From the NCBI GenBank assembly GCA_963611685.1, contig CAVDSU010000017.1:1-24036 (forward strand): a DNA stretch of 24,036 nucleotides, in the 5' to 3' direction. The DNA comes from UBA1724 sp963611685. GTDB lineage: Bacteria > Verrucomicrobiota > Lentisphaeria > Oligosphaerales > Oligosphaeraceae. The notes below the pieces were generated by a model, which worked only from the letters and a program-made list of their open reading frames with translations, ran no database searches and was not told the DNA's origin. A program made the position numbers and the translations under genes. Below are positions 17,162 through 23,312 of this stretch, piece after piece. How positions within the stretch are numbered: position 1 is the first letter of the stretch; the number at the start of each line of letters is the position of its first letter.

Positions 17162-17167
17162 AGTGTC

Positions 17168-17377
17168 CTAGTGTGCAAGCCCCAGCAAGCGGTAGATCTC
17201 CGCAAGCGTGGCCATCATGTCCACGCCGGGGTGTTTCTCTGCCCATTCGGCAAAGCCCGGCGTCCTTGTCCCCGTCTTCGGATCGAAGGGGGGCAGGCTG
17301 TCGTCCTCGGCTATCTCCACGATCTCCTGAGGCTCGACAGCCTTCGCCGCCTTCGCGGCTCTAGATCTTGTCGCCAT
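17168..17377 (-). CDS. Small conserved-position protein, unknown function
   Basis: This 69-aa protein starts at the ATG at 17377, with GGAG about 8 nt upstream; its start overlaps the end of the Bbp19-like gene by 17 nt. The N-terminus is basic (MATRSRAAKAAKAVEPQE). The middle is acidic and Pro-rich (DDSLPPFDPKTGTRTP). The C-terminus is a predicted helix (GVDMMATLAEIYRLLGLAH). No family is recognised. Placement between portal and scaffold, and tight coupling to both sides, support a role in head assembly. It is too short for confident inference. Confidence 0.7.
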   Translation of the reverse strand: MATRSRAAKAAKAVEPQEIVEIAEDDSLPPFDPKTGTRTPGFAEWAEKHPGVDMMATLAEIYRLLGLAH

Positions 17378-17579
17378 TCTCGCTCTCCTCCTTGATTGTC
17401 GCGCGGATGTCCTGAAGCACGGAAAGGCGCCCCAGCAAGTAGGCAAGGCTCCGGTCGTCCCCTGCGCGAAGGTAGAGGTTCGCACCCTCCATGCAGGCGC
17501 GCGAAAGGATCCCCAGGACCCTCTGACCGTCCTCGGTGGCAAAACAGCGCCGCATAGCGTCCACCTGGTCCTGCGTCAT
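17361..17579 (-). CDS. Bbp19-like small head-region protein
   Basis: This 72-aa protein starts at the ATG at 17579, which overlaps the portal stop by 4 nt (ATGA). The sequence MTQDQVDAMRRCFATEDGQR continues VLGILSRACMEGANLYLRAG, then LAYLLGRLSVLQDIRATIK. It matches the pattern of Bordetella phage BPP-1 Bbp19-like proteins (F.T.EG..VL..L.........F..G.......G.R........L). These small helical proteins sit beside portal and scaffold genes in related podoviruses; their molecular role is not established. The match is from memory of the family pattern. Confidence 0.78.
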   Translation of the reverse strand: MTQDQVDAMRRCFATEDGQRVLGILSRACMEGANLYLRAGDDRSLAYLLGRLSVLQDIRATIKEESENGDKI

Positions 17580-19246
17580 TGCCCAATGCCTCCCGCAAGC
17601 GCGCCAATGATGCCATCCATCGGGCTCCCAGCCTCCGGCTTCTTGCCAAGCTGCCCCGCATTGCCGGCAACCTGGAGCGCCATCTGCTGCTCCTGCGCCT
17701 CCTGCTGCGCCTGCGCACGCTCGGAGCGCAGCTTCTCCACGTCGGAAACGGCGCGCATCCAGGAGGCGTCGCACCCGTTGCTCTCGGCTATGTCGCGGGT
17801 GATCCTGTCGAAGTCGAAGTTGTCGATCACCTCGGGCGACGCCTGCGCCATGCCCTGAAGAGTGCTCTCCGTCTGGAGCCACCCAAGCGCGCTCTGACGC
17901 TTGACGGCAAGAGCTATGCGGCTCTGGAAGTCCACGCGGTAGGCGCCGTTCTCCACCACCTCCTGCGGGGGAGGCTCCACGCCTCCGGCGCGAAGGAGGA
18001 TCGCGAACGCGCGCTCCAGCATCGGCCGGAACAGGTCGTTGTGGATGTTGCACGCAATGGGGCCAAAGGGCACCAGCTTGGACTCGTTGCGGATGGTCGC
18101 CTCCTGCGCCGTCATGTTCCGGATGTCGCCCAGCGGATCGAACACATCCCAGTAGAAACCCTCGCGGATCCGCTGGCGCTCCCCGTCGATCACCGCCTGG
18201 TCCAACTGCGGGTTGTTCTGGCGGCTCACGGGGGAGGGAGACAAACCGTTCAGGGACGGTCGGTAGAAAACCAGTGCGCCAGGAGAGCGGTCGAAGTTCC
18301 GGCTAACCAGGCTGTCGTCCGGGATCATCCACGCGGGATCCGCGGAAAACTCACAGTTTCGGATGAAGGCCTCGCGCATAGCGTTTAGCATCCGGATGTC
18401 CGGCAGAAGATCAATGCCGGGACCGCGCCCGTAGGGCTCGCGCCCATTCTTGCGGAAGCGGCACACGGCGTAGGGCATCTCCTCGTAGCCGCCGGAAAGG
18501 ATCACGGACCCCGTGCGCTCGTCCATGAACACGGATTCCCATCTCATGCGCTCCACGCCCACAGCGTCGGGCTTGCGGTCCTTCCGGGGGAGGACGGCGT
18601 GCAGAATGGTATGGCAGGAGTCGCAACGGGACTGGTCGCCGGCCTCGTCGCGGATCTCCTGCGGGATCTCCGCCTCCTTGAAGCGCTCGAAGTGGTCCAC
18701 AACGTTGCGCGAAGTCATCCGGATCTCGCGGAACACGGTGTCCAGGCGGTCGTCCGCGTCAAGGCAATAGCAGCAGTCCTCGATCGGGAAGCATCGGAAG
18801 GTCGGAGCGCCCTCGGGGCCCTCCTCGCAGTACATGACGGCGTCCAAGCCGCACGCCAAGTCGTTTAAGGCTTTCAGTAGCTCGCCGTGGTAGTTGCTCC
18901 GGTTGAGGCACTCCGTCAGCGCGTCGGTGGCGCCAGCGAACCACGACTCCTCCACGGAGGAGGGGCGCCCGCTGTTGCCCTTCGGCAGGGGGGCAAGCCG
19001 GAACCATTTGCGGTCGCCGGGGGCCATCCAGGTGTACATGCCGCTGGCCAGACGGTCGCGCGCCTGTATCGCCGTAGTGTCGAAGAGCCGCGCGTTGTTC
19101 GCAAGGCTCCCCTCCGTCAGCTCGCAGTCCATGTCCGGGTGGCAGTAGCGGCGCACCTCGCGCCACAAGTTGCGCCAGTAGCCGTCGCGCTTGCCACGCA
19201 AGGAATTGAAGCGGCGCAACAGCGCCTTCGCGTCGGTCGTTTCCAC
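17576..19246 (-). CDS. Portal / head-tail connector protein (T7 gp8-like)
   Basis: This 556-aa protein is close to T7 gp8 (536 aa). It starts at a GTG (19246-19244) that shares its first base with the preceding TAG stop (TAGTG), with GGGGGCG upstream. The N-terminus (LLRRFNSLRGKRDGYWRNLW followed by REVRRYCHPDM) and LFDTTAIQARDRLASGMYTW are typical of the Head-tail_con family. So are PYAVCRFRKNGREPYGRGPG and MTAQEATIRNESKLVPFGPI. It forms the dodecameric ring through which DNA is packaged and ejected. An unusual number of cysteines is present, including CFPIEDCCYC and CDSCH. The C-terminal tail is Gln/Glu-rich. Confidence 0.93.
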   Translation of the reverse strand: METTDAKALLRRFNSLRGKRDGYWRNLWREVRRYCHPDMDCELTEGSLANNARLFDTTAIQARDRLASGMYTWMAPGDRKWFRLAPLPKGNSGRPSSVEESWFAGATDALTECLNRSNYHGELLKALNDLACGLDAVMYCEEGPEGAPTFRCFPIEDCCYCLDADDRLDTVFREIRMTSRNVVDHFERFKEAEIPQEIRDEAGDQSRCDSCHTILHAVLPRKDRKPDAVGVERMRWESVFMDERTGSVILSGGYEEMPYAVCRFRKNGREPYGRGPGIDLLPDIRMLNAMREAFIRNCEFSADPAWMIPDDSLVSRNFDRSPGALVFYRPSLNGLSPSPVSRQNNPQLDQAVIDGERQRIREGFYWDVFDPLGDIRNMTAQEATIRNESKLVPFGPIACNIHNDLFRPMLERAFAILLRAGGVEPPPQEVVENGAYRVDFQSRIALAVKRQSALGWLQTESTLQGMAQASPEVIDNFDFDRITRDIAESNGCDASWMRAVSDVEKLRSERAQAQQEAQEQQMALQVAGNAGQLGKKPEAGSPMDGIIGALAGGIGQ

Positions 19247-19449
19247 TATTCGCCCCCCAGCAGGCTACGTTTCTCGGCGGGTTGCGCCTGCGTCAAGTCT
19301 CCCGCCAAAATCGTCTTGCTCCGGCCGTTCTGGCTCTGGATCCGACGGCGCTCGTCCTGCGCCGCCTGCCTCGTCTCGGCTCCGTCCGCCTGGATCACAG
19401 TCGCCACGGGCGCCGGGTCCGGGGTCTTCTTGCCTTTGCTACTGCCCAT
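19246..19449 (-). CDS. Small conserved podovirus protein upstream of portal
   Basis: This 67-aa protein starts at the ATG at 19449 with GGGAGG 8 nt upstream. It is the first gene behind the candidate promoter copy 2. The sequence starts MGSSKGKKTPDPAP, runs through a charged Arg/Gln helix (TRQAAQDERRRIQS) and ends in GRSKTILAGD and EKRSLLGGE. The paired endings (xTIL.G then K+.LLG) recur in short proteins just upstream of portals in many podoviruses; their function is unknown. Its TAG overlaps the portal GTG by one base. Confidence 0.8.
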   Translation of the reverse strand: MGSSKGKKTPDPAPVATVIQADGAETRQAAQDERRRIQSQNGRSKTILAGDLTQAQPAEKRSLLGGE

Positions 19450-19490
19450 CTTAAGATCCTCCCTGTATATATGCCGCGGGTTACGCGTAA

Positions 19491-19507
19491 AATATGCAAC
19501 GGCAAAC
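19491..19507 (-). promoter_or_regulatory. Candidate phage-specific promoter, copy 2 (head-tail module)
   Basis: On the minus strand this reads GTTTGCCGTTGCATATT, identical to the copy at 2525-2541. It lies in the 75-nt gap between the terminase-side GNAT-like gene and the 67-aa gene, 41 nt before that gene's ATG. Flanking arms TTACG (19481-19485) and CGTAA (19507-19511) form an inverted repeat, and TTACGCGTAA next to it is itself a palindrome. It probably starts the late head-and-tail transcript. Confidence 0.6.
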
Positions 19508-19524
19508 GTAAAAATTTTCTCACA

Positions 19525-19914
19525 TTAGTTTTTTGCGGAAATTTTTGCCATCATGACAGCCCAGCGGATCCCGTCCTCCTCGTGCCGCGCCGCCTTCTGG
19601 AAGCCTAGCCGGGAAAGGATCCGCTCCACATTGCCACCGTCGGGCGTCTGGCAGAAGACAAGCCCAGGAGGAAGGACGCGCCCCAGCGCCATCCGGAACG
19701 CCGCCGCCGCGAAGGTAGCCGGCACGCTCCCAGGGTCCGCCACGTCCAAGTGCACCCACACCCCATCAAGCCCAAGCCATGCCCAGTAGAGGCGCCCAAG
19801 CGTCGCCCCAGCCATGCCGTCCTTGATCCGGTAGACCACCCCGTGCCGGAAATACCAGTCCATGTGGTGGTCCGCGGTGTCGGAAAGCCACTGCTCGCGC
19901 TCGAAGGTCACCAC
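19525..19914 (-). CDS. GNAT-fold protein next to the large terminase
   Basis: This protein of up to 129 aa starts at one of two consecutive GTG codons (19914 or 19911); the second forms a GTGA overlap with the TerL stop. GGGAGGG lies about 12 nt upstream. The C-terminal part is GNAT-like: ALGRVLPPGLVFCQTPDGGN followed by VERILSRLGFQKAARHE, where the xxxxLGF turn is the usual motif B ending. The earlier WVHLDVADPGSVPATFAAAA fits strand beta4 and helix alpha3, but the acetyl-CoA-binding loop is not clear. Substrate unknown; it may be a structural GNAT-fold protein rather than an enzyme. It is the last gene before promoter copy 2. Confidence 0.75.
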   Translation of the reverse strand: MVTFEREQWLSDTADHHMDWYFRHGVVYRIKDGMAGATLGRLYWAWLGLDGVWVHLDVADPGSVPATFAAAAFRMALGRVLPPGLVFCQTPDGGNVERILSRLGFQKAARHEEDGIRWAVMMAKISAKN

Positions 19915-21440
19915 CTCGTCGAAAGCCCTCCCCTGCTCGTCACCTCGTCAGGACTTATCCCGCGGCGTGCCGAAGACAGCCCAGCATCCCGGATCATGCC
20001 TGCCTTCCACGCCACCGCCAGCGTCCGGAAGGCGTCCGAAGCGTGGCTCGCCCAGTCGTGCAAAGGGTGGTCGGCGTAGCATCCGCGCCGGTCGTCCCAC
20101 TCCCGCCGATAGGCGCGAAGGGACTTTACGCCCTCCTCCGTCCTCGCCGCGTCGAACCAACAGAACCCCAAAAGCTCGCGCACCGCCTCGATACCGGCCT
20201 GGACGTCGCGGTTGGTCATGACCCGTTCGAAGCGAAGGCCCATTGCCGCCGCCGCCTCAAGCCGGGAGGCTCCGGAAGACAGGTCGCGCACCGCTATGTC
20301 GTGCGGCGCAAAATGCATCCCGTAGCTATAGCCACGGTCTCGGAGGACACGCACGAAGTGCGGGAGCCCCTCGCCGCTTGCCGCGTAGAAGTCCACGACC
20401 CGGCACTCGGACCCGTGGAACTGAACGAACCAAACCGCCATATCATCGGACACGCCCAAGTCCCAGGCAGTGTGTACCGGCAGGGAGTCGTCCACGGGGA
20501 CCGTCGATATTCGGCGGTCCTTTATGATCTCGTCGAACTGACCCGCGTAATACGCCCCCGTCTGCGCCACCTGGAAGGCCTCCTCCGGGAAGCTCGGATA
20601 CTCGCGCCACATCTCTTCGTGGAGTTGCCCTTCCTGGATCGCATACCACGCGCGCTGTGCCGGGTCCAGCTTGATCCCAAGCCGCGCCTCCAGTCCGTCG
20701 AGGTAGATCCGCAGGCGTTGCGGAACCGGGTAGTCTCCCTCCACCCGGTACTTGGGGTCCTCATACCACGGGAAAAAGTGCAACCGGAATTCCTGCGGAA
20801 GCAAGGGCGCGCCGTTGCCCTGCCGCAATAGCGCCGCCTGGACCATATCGTAGAAACACCCGCTATTCCCCATAGCCGTGGACTCCACGAAGATCCGGCC
20901 GCCAGCGTGCACCGCGGGAAAAGACCCCGTCATGATCTCCAGCGCCTTGTCGGGGAAGCGCGCCGAAACGGGTCCATACTCAGACACGTGCAGAAAAGTG
21001 CACGTCATGGAACGCGCTGAGACAGTCACGGAGATTCGGCTGCCGTTGGCCAGCTCCAGGCGTGACCCAGAACAGGAGGTAATCGGAACGTGCTGCCGGA
21101 TCTCTGCCGGCAACCCATCGTAGGGGTGGCGAATCTTGCGGTCGAAGATCTCGGAGGCCTTCGGAAGGCTTTCCGCTATGATCGCCGCCGTGGTGTTCGG
21201 CACGAATAGCGCCTGATCCAAGGCCATCAGGTCTATCAGGGTGGTAAAGCCCAGCTGCCGCGCCTTTAGCACGATGTTCCGGGAAGCCATGTCCCGGAAG
21301 AGCCTCCGCTGTGCCGGGCGCATCCGGAAAGGCACGTCGCGCCCCTGTTCGTCTACCGTGTGGTACAGGTTGTCCAGCCGCCATTCCTGGCTACTGAAGA
21401 GGTCCAGGTTGCTAGCGCTAGCGTCCTGCTGTCTTGACAT
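19908..21440 (-). CDS. terL: Terminase large subunit (packaging ATPase-nuclease)
   Basis: This 510-aa protein starts at the ATG at 21440 and overlaps the small-subunit gene by 23 nt. The ATPase domain shows a Walker-A-like KARQLGFTT (residues 59-67) of the K-x-R-Q-x-G-x-T/S-T type. A Walker-B-like FLHVSEYG (149-156) has catalytic E154, although the usual Asp is Ser here. A coupling motif ESTAMG lies at 186-191. YPSFPEEAFQ (281-290) is typical of the family. The C-terminal nuclease domain has AWDLG with D327, PHDIAVRD (379-386) and HDWASHASDAFR (461-472), fitting an RNase-H-like site. It cuts and translocates DNA into the head through the portal. Confidence 0.95.
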   Translation of the reverse strand: MSRQQDASASNLDLFSSQEWRLDNLYHTVDEQGRDVPFRMRPAQRRLFRDMASRNIVLKARQLGFTTLIDLMALDQALFVPNTTAAIIAESLPKASEIFDRKIRHPYDGLPAEIRQHVPITSCSGSRLELANGSRISVTVSARSMTCTFLHVSEYGPVSARFPDKALEIMTGSFPAVHAGGRIFVESTAMGNSGCFYDMVQAALLRQGNGAPLLPQEFRLHFFPWYEDPKYRVEGDYPVPQRLRIYLDGLEARLGIKLDPAQRAWYAIQEGQLHEEMWREYPSFPEEAFQVAQTGAYYAGQFDEIIKDRRISTVPVDDSLPVHTAWDLGVSDDMAVWFVQFHGSECRVVDFYAASGEGLPHFVRVLRDRGYSYGMHFAPHDIAVRDLSSGASRLEAAAAMGLRFERVMTNRDVQAGIEAVRELLGFCWFDAARTEEGVKSLRAYRREWDDRRGCYADHPLHDWASHASDAFRTLAVAWKAGMIRDAGLSSARRGISPDEVTSRGGLSTRW

Positions 21441-21957
21441 CCGCGCCTACCTCCTCAAGCCTCCCCAGCTCCTTTTCGAGGCGACGGCGTGCCCCCTCGA
21501 AGAGCGCGCCGATTTCGTTCGATACGGTTATCTGCGTGTCGGGCGTTTTCTTGCCGTAACGGTCCGCGCACCGCCTTTCCAGATAAAAGGCAATTGCCGC
21601 GGCGTTCCCCTTGCCGGTTGCGGCGCACTGTTCAAGGGCCATCTCGAAGCGCTCATCTCTCGCGGCGCGCTCCTCCTCCAGGGCCTCGGACGCGGTCGGG
21701 CAGGAGCGTACCCGGTTGCGTGCCTGCCAGTAGGGCACCCCCAGGGCCTCCGCCACCTTCAGGATGTAGCCACCGGAGGCGCGCACCGCCGCCAGGAGCT
21801 CGCTGACGTCCTTGGGGTTTTCATACTTGCGGGGGCGCCCCACCTTCCGCACCTCGGGCTCCGCCTTCTCGGGGACCCCTGGCAGGAGCGGCGCGCCCTT
21901 CAGTGGCTCCAGCACGCGCCCGGGCTCCTTCCTCTTCCTCTCCTTCTCCTCCGTCAT
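21418..21957 (-). CDS. terS: Terminase small subunit (DNA recognition)
   Basis: This 179-aa protein starts at the ATG at 21957, overlapping the preceding stop (ATGA). The N-terminus is Lys/Glu-rich and contains an AT-hook-like GRPRKY (40-45). Next is a helix-turn-helix region, about 62-87 (GGYILKVAEALGVPYWQARN). The central helix and AAIAFYLERRCADRYGKK (120-137) fit the oligomerisation part of small terminases. The C-terminus is an acidic and basic helix likely to contact TerL. It should recognise the packaging start site. The subunit call rests on position plus HTH and general pattern. Confidence 0.88.
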   Translation of the reverse strand: MTEEKERKRKEPGRVLEPLKGAPLLPGVPEKAEPEVRKVGRPRKYENPKDVSELLAAVRASGGYILKVAEALGVPYWQARNRVRSCPTASEALEEERAARDERFEMALEQCAATGKGNAAAIAFYLERRCADRYGKKTPDTQITVSNEIGALFEGARRRLEKELGRLEEVGADVKTAGR

Positions 21958-22199
21958 AGCGCGTCAAGCTCCCCAGCCACCAAGGCGCGCGCCGCCGCCT
22001 CCTTCACTGCGTCGCCAAGGCGCGCGCGCGCCGTCCACAAGTCCAGGAAGACCACCACCGCGCGGTCGCCTGCCACCACCGAAGCCGCCAAGGCGCGCAA
22101 GGCCGAAGCCGTGGCACGCCTATCAGGCGGAAGCATTGCCGCCGCGGATCTGATGAGGCGCGCCGCCTCGCTTGCCCTCTCCTTCTCTGCTCTTCTCAT
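21954..22199 (-). CDS. Small Ala-rich protein before terminase, unknown function
   Basis: This 81-aa protein starts at the ATG at 22199, which overlaps the nuclease TGA (ATGA); its own TGA overlaps the small terminase ATG the same way. The frame continues open upstream inside the nuclease gene but reads as an Arg/Gly-rich shadow there. The protein is about one third alanine and predicted all-helical: ASEAARLIRSAAAMLPPDRR, then LRALAASVVAGDRAVVVFLD. No family is recognised. Tight coupling on both sides argues that it is a real gene and is made together with the packaging proteins. Confidence 0.72.
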   Translation of the reverse strand: MRRAEKERASEAARLIRSAAAMLPPDRRATASALRALAASVVAGDRAVVVFLDLWTARARLGDAVKEAAARALVAGELDAL

Positions 22200-22630
22200 G
22201 CCCTTTCCTCCTCGGCGGGATCCGCCGAAAGCGCCAGCACATCCGCCCCAGCGCTCCAGAAAGCTACATCGATAGCGCCGCCCTTCTTGACTTCCGCCAG
22301 GCAAAAGCGCCAGGCGTGGCAGTCGAAGGCATCCGCCGCCCTCTTGTAGCGCTCGTACCCTTGCTCCCACCCGGCCCCCCGGTAGCCTCCCTTCACCTCC
22401 ACCACCAGCACGCCGGGGAAGCCATAGCGCCACGCCAAGAGGTCCGGAGTGTAGGACCCCCCCCCAGCCAGGGGGAAGAGGCGGCAGGGTTGCGGGATCA
22501 CCTGCCACCCCTCACCAGAAAGCCACGCCAGCGCCGCGGCCTCCGCCTTCGTCTCGGTCTGCTTGGGGTGGCTCTTGCCAGCGCCAAAGGACCGGCGCAC
22601 CAGGGGGGAAAGATAGGAAGGGAAAGCCAT
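22196..22630 (-). CDS. PD-(D/E)XK endonuclease (DUF1064-like / phage endonuclease)
   Basis: This 144-aa protein is placed from the ATG at 22630. The frame is open to a GTG at 22792, but the extension is low-complexity and passes through the A/T-rich regulatory region. No clear ribosome site precedes the ATG, so the start is uncertain. Active-site residues fit the restriction-endonuclease fold: TKAE with E30, SYTPDLL with D63, and VVEVKGGY with E78 and K80, followed by a helix GYERYKRAADAF. Size and spacing resemble DUF1064-type and other Holliday-junction or DNA-processing phage nucleases. As first gene of the packaging block it may trim or resolve concatemers before packaging. That role is inferred. 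Confidence 0.82.
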   Translation of the reverse strand: MAFPSYLSPLVRRSFGAGKSHPKQTETKAEAAALAWLSGEGWQVIPQPCRLFPLAGGGSYTPDLLAWRYGFPGVLVVEVKGGYRGAGWEQGYERYKRAADAFDCHAWRFCLAEVKKGGAIDVAFWSAGADVLALSADPAEEERA

Positions 22631-22812
22631 CTGCGAAAGGTGAAAAGGGGGAAGGCTTGCGCGGATCTGAAGGAATCCACGGAGAAAGGCGCCAAAGTCA
22701 CGCGCGCGGAAAGACGGAAAGAGACGGCGCACACACAAAAGGGGGGAATTTTTTCCTAGGTAACTTTTAAAAAAATAGCGCAAAAACCCCACGGAAATTC
22801 CCCATTTTGCAC

Positions 22813-22824
22813 TTTTTGCAAAAA
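22813..22824. repeat. 12-bp perfect palindrome
   Basis: TTTTTGCAAAAA is its own reverse complement. It lies in the A/T-rich control region and could be a site for a small dimeric regulator or simply reflect A/T bias. The core TTGCAA recurs as the -35 hexamer at 22905-22910. Confidence 0.45.
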
Positions 22825-22843
22825 AAATGCCTCTCCAGACCCC

Positions 22844-22863
22844 GAAAATTCCGGAAAATTCCG
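22844..22863. repeat. Tandem 10-bp repeat with central palindrome
   Basis: GAAAATTCCG occurs twice without a gap (22844-22853 and 22854-22863), creating TTCCGGAA at the junction. One repeat per helical turn puts both on the same DNA face, a common layout for operators or iterons. Confidence 0.6.
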
Positions 22864-22892
22864 AAAAAGACTTAAAATTTTTTCAAAAAAAT

Positions 22893-22925
22893 TACGAAAA
22901 CCACTTGCAAAGTATACGAAAACCA
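22893..22925. promoter_or_regulatory. Candidate operator: two direct repeats 22 bp apart
   Basis: TACGAAAACCA occurs at 22893-22903 and again at 22915-22925. The 22-bp interval is about two helical turns. The two copies flank the -35 hexamer and the second reaches the -10 element of the rightward promoter. A bound regulator would cover the promoter. The HTH protein of the same operon is the obvious candidate, by inference. Confidence 0.6.
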
Positions 22926-22934
22926 TTATATTAT
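22905..22934 (+). promoter_or_regulatory. Rightward sigma70-type promoter
   Basis: TTGCAA (22905-22910) and TATTAT (22929-22934) are separated by 18 bp; TATATT at 16 bp is the alternative. Both hexamers are close to consensus. Transcription would start near 22941, leaving a leader of about 56 nt before the first ATG of the rightward operon. Confidence 0.7.
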
Positions 22935-22996
22935 GTGTAGTGACAGGGAAAAAGACAGACACAACCCACCCCCAACCCCTGCCACTTAAAAAGACC

Positions 22997-23257
22997 ATGA
23001 CTAAAGCACTCGAAAAGAAACTTCGCTCCTTCTTCCTCGTCCACGACGGTGCTTCATTTGTCTTTGGTGACGAGGTCTATACCACCACCGAAGCCCTGGA
23101 GGCTTGCCTGACGTACGCTGAAGACGACATCGAGCAGATCCAGGAGCGCTATGAGGAACTGCACTGCGAAGCGCTCCCCTACGAGGAGGCGGAAGCCCTC
23201 TTCTTCGACCGCCTGGAGTCCGAAGCCTGGTACAAAGAACCCGGCGACGACTGCTAA
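22997..23257 (+). CDS. Small acidic protein, first gene of the rightward operon
   Basis: This 86-aa protein starts at the ATG at 22997; an upstream GTG at 22940 would sit at the predicted transcription start, so it was not chosen. The ribosome site is weak (AAAAAG). The protein is strongly acidic, especially after residue 30: EALEACLTYAEDDIEQIQER, then EEAEALFFDRLESEAWYKEP. It begins with a short basic segment (MTKALEKKLRSFF). The acidity recalls small phage proteins that mimic DNA or bind host proteins, but no family is recognised. Being directly behind a strong promoter, it is likely an early gene. Confidence 0.75.
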   Translation: MTKALEKKLRSFFLVHDGASFVFGDEVYTTTEALEACLTYAEDDIEQIQERYEELHCEALPYEEAEALFFDRLESEAWYKEPGDDC

Positions 23258-23275
23258 CCAACAACAACCCAACCC

Positions 23276-23293
23276 GCCCGGCGCAAGCCGGGC
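23276..23293 (+). other. GNRA-capped hairpin before the second rightward gene
   Basis: GCCCGGC and GCCGGGC form a perfect 7-bp stem closed by GCAA, a GNRA tetraloop. It lies between the two genes, 8 nt before an AGGAG ribosome site. The following run is A-rich, not T-rich, so it is not an intrinsic terminator for the rightward transcript. It may protect or process the mRNA ahead of the next gene. Confidence 0.6.
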
Positions 23294-23312
23294 ATAAAAA
23301 AGGAGAAAAAAA

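Larger units (their letters stand above)
22631..22996. promoter_or_regulatory. Divergent A/T-rich control region
   Basis: These 366 bases separate the leftward and rightward operons. From 22741 to 22920 I count 63 G or C in 180 bases (about 35%), far below the coding DNA beside it. It holds a rightward sigma70 promoter and an 11-bp direct repeat. It also holds a 10-bp tandem repeat and a 12-bp palindrome. A minus-strand TATAAT lies at 22930-22925 but has no good -35. The part from 22631 to 22740 is G/C-richer with no signal I recognise. It could also be a replication origin. Confidence 0.7.

Noticed and set aside
22631..22792. N-terminal extension of the nuclease from a GTG at 22792
   Set aside because: It lacks a ribosome site and nuclease-family sequence and would run through the A/T-rich control region. 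The start at 22630 is also without a clear ribosome site, so this stays uncertain.
22925..22953. Leftward sigma70 promoter with TATAAT at 22930-22925
   Set aside because: The -10 is perfect, but the hexamers at 15-18 bp upstream are poor. It may only be the complement of the rightward -10 region; kept as a remark, not a feature.
22756..22998. Minus-strand 80-codon frame in the control region
   Set aside because: It is Phe-rich because of poly-A/T runs, has no ribosome site and crosses the rightward promoter.
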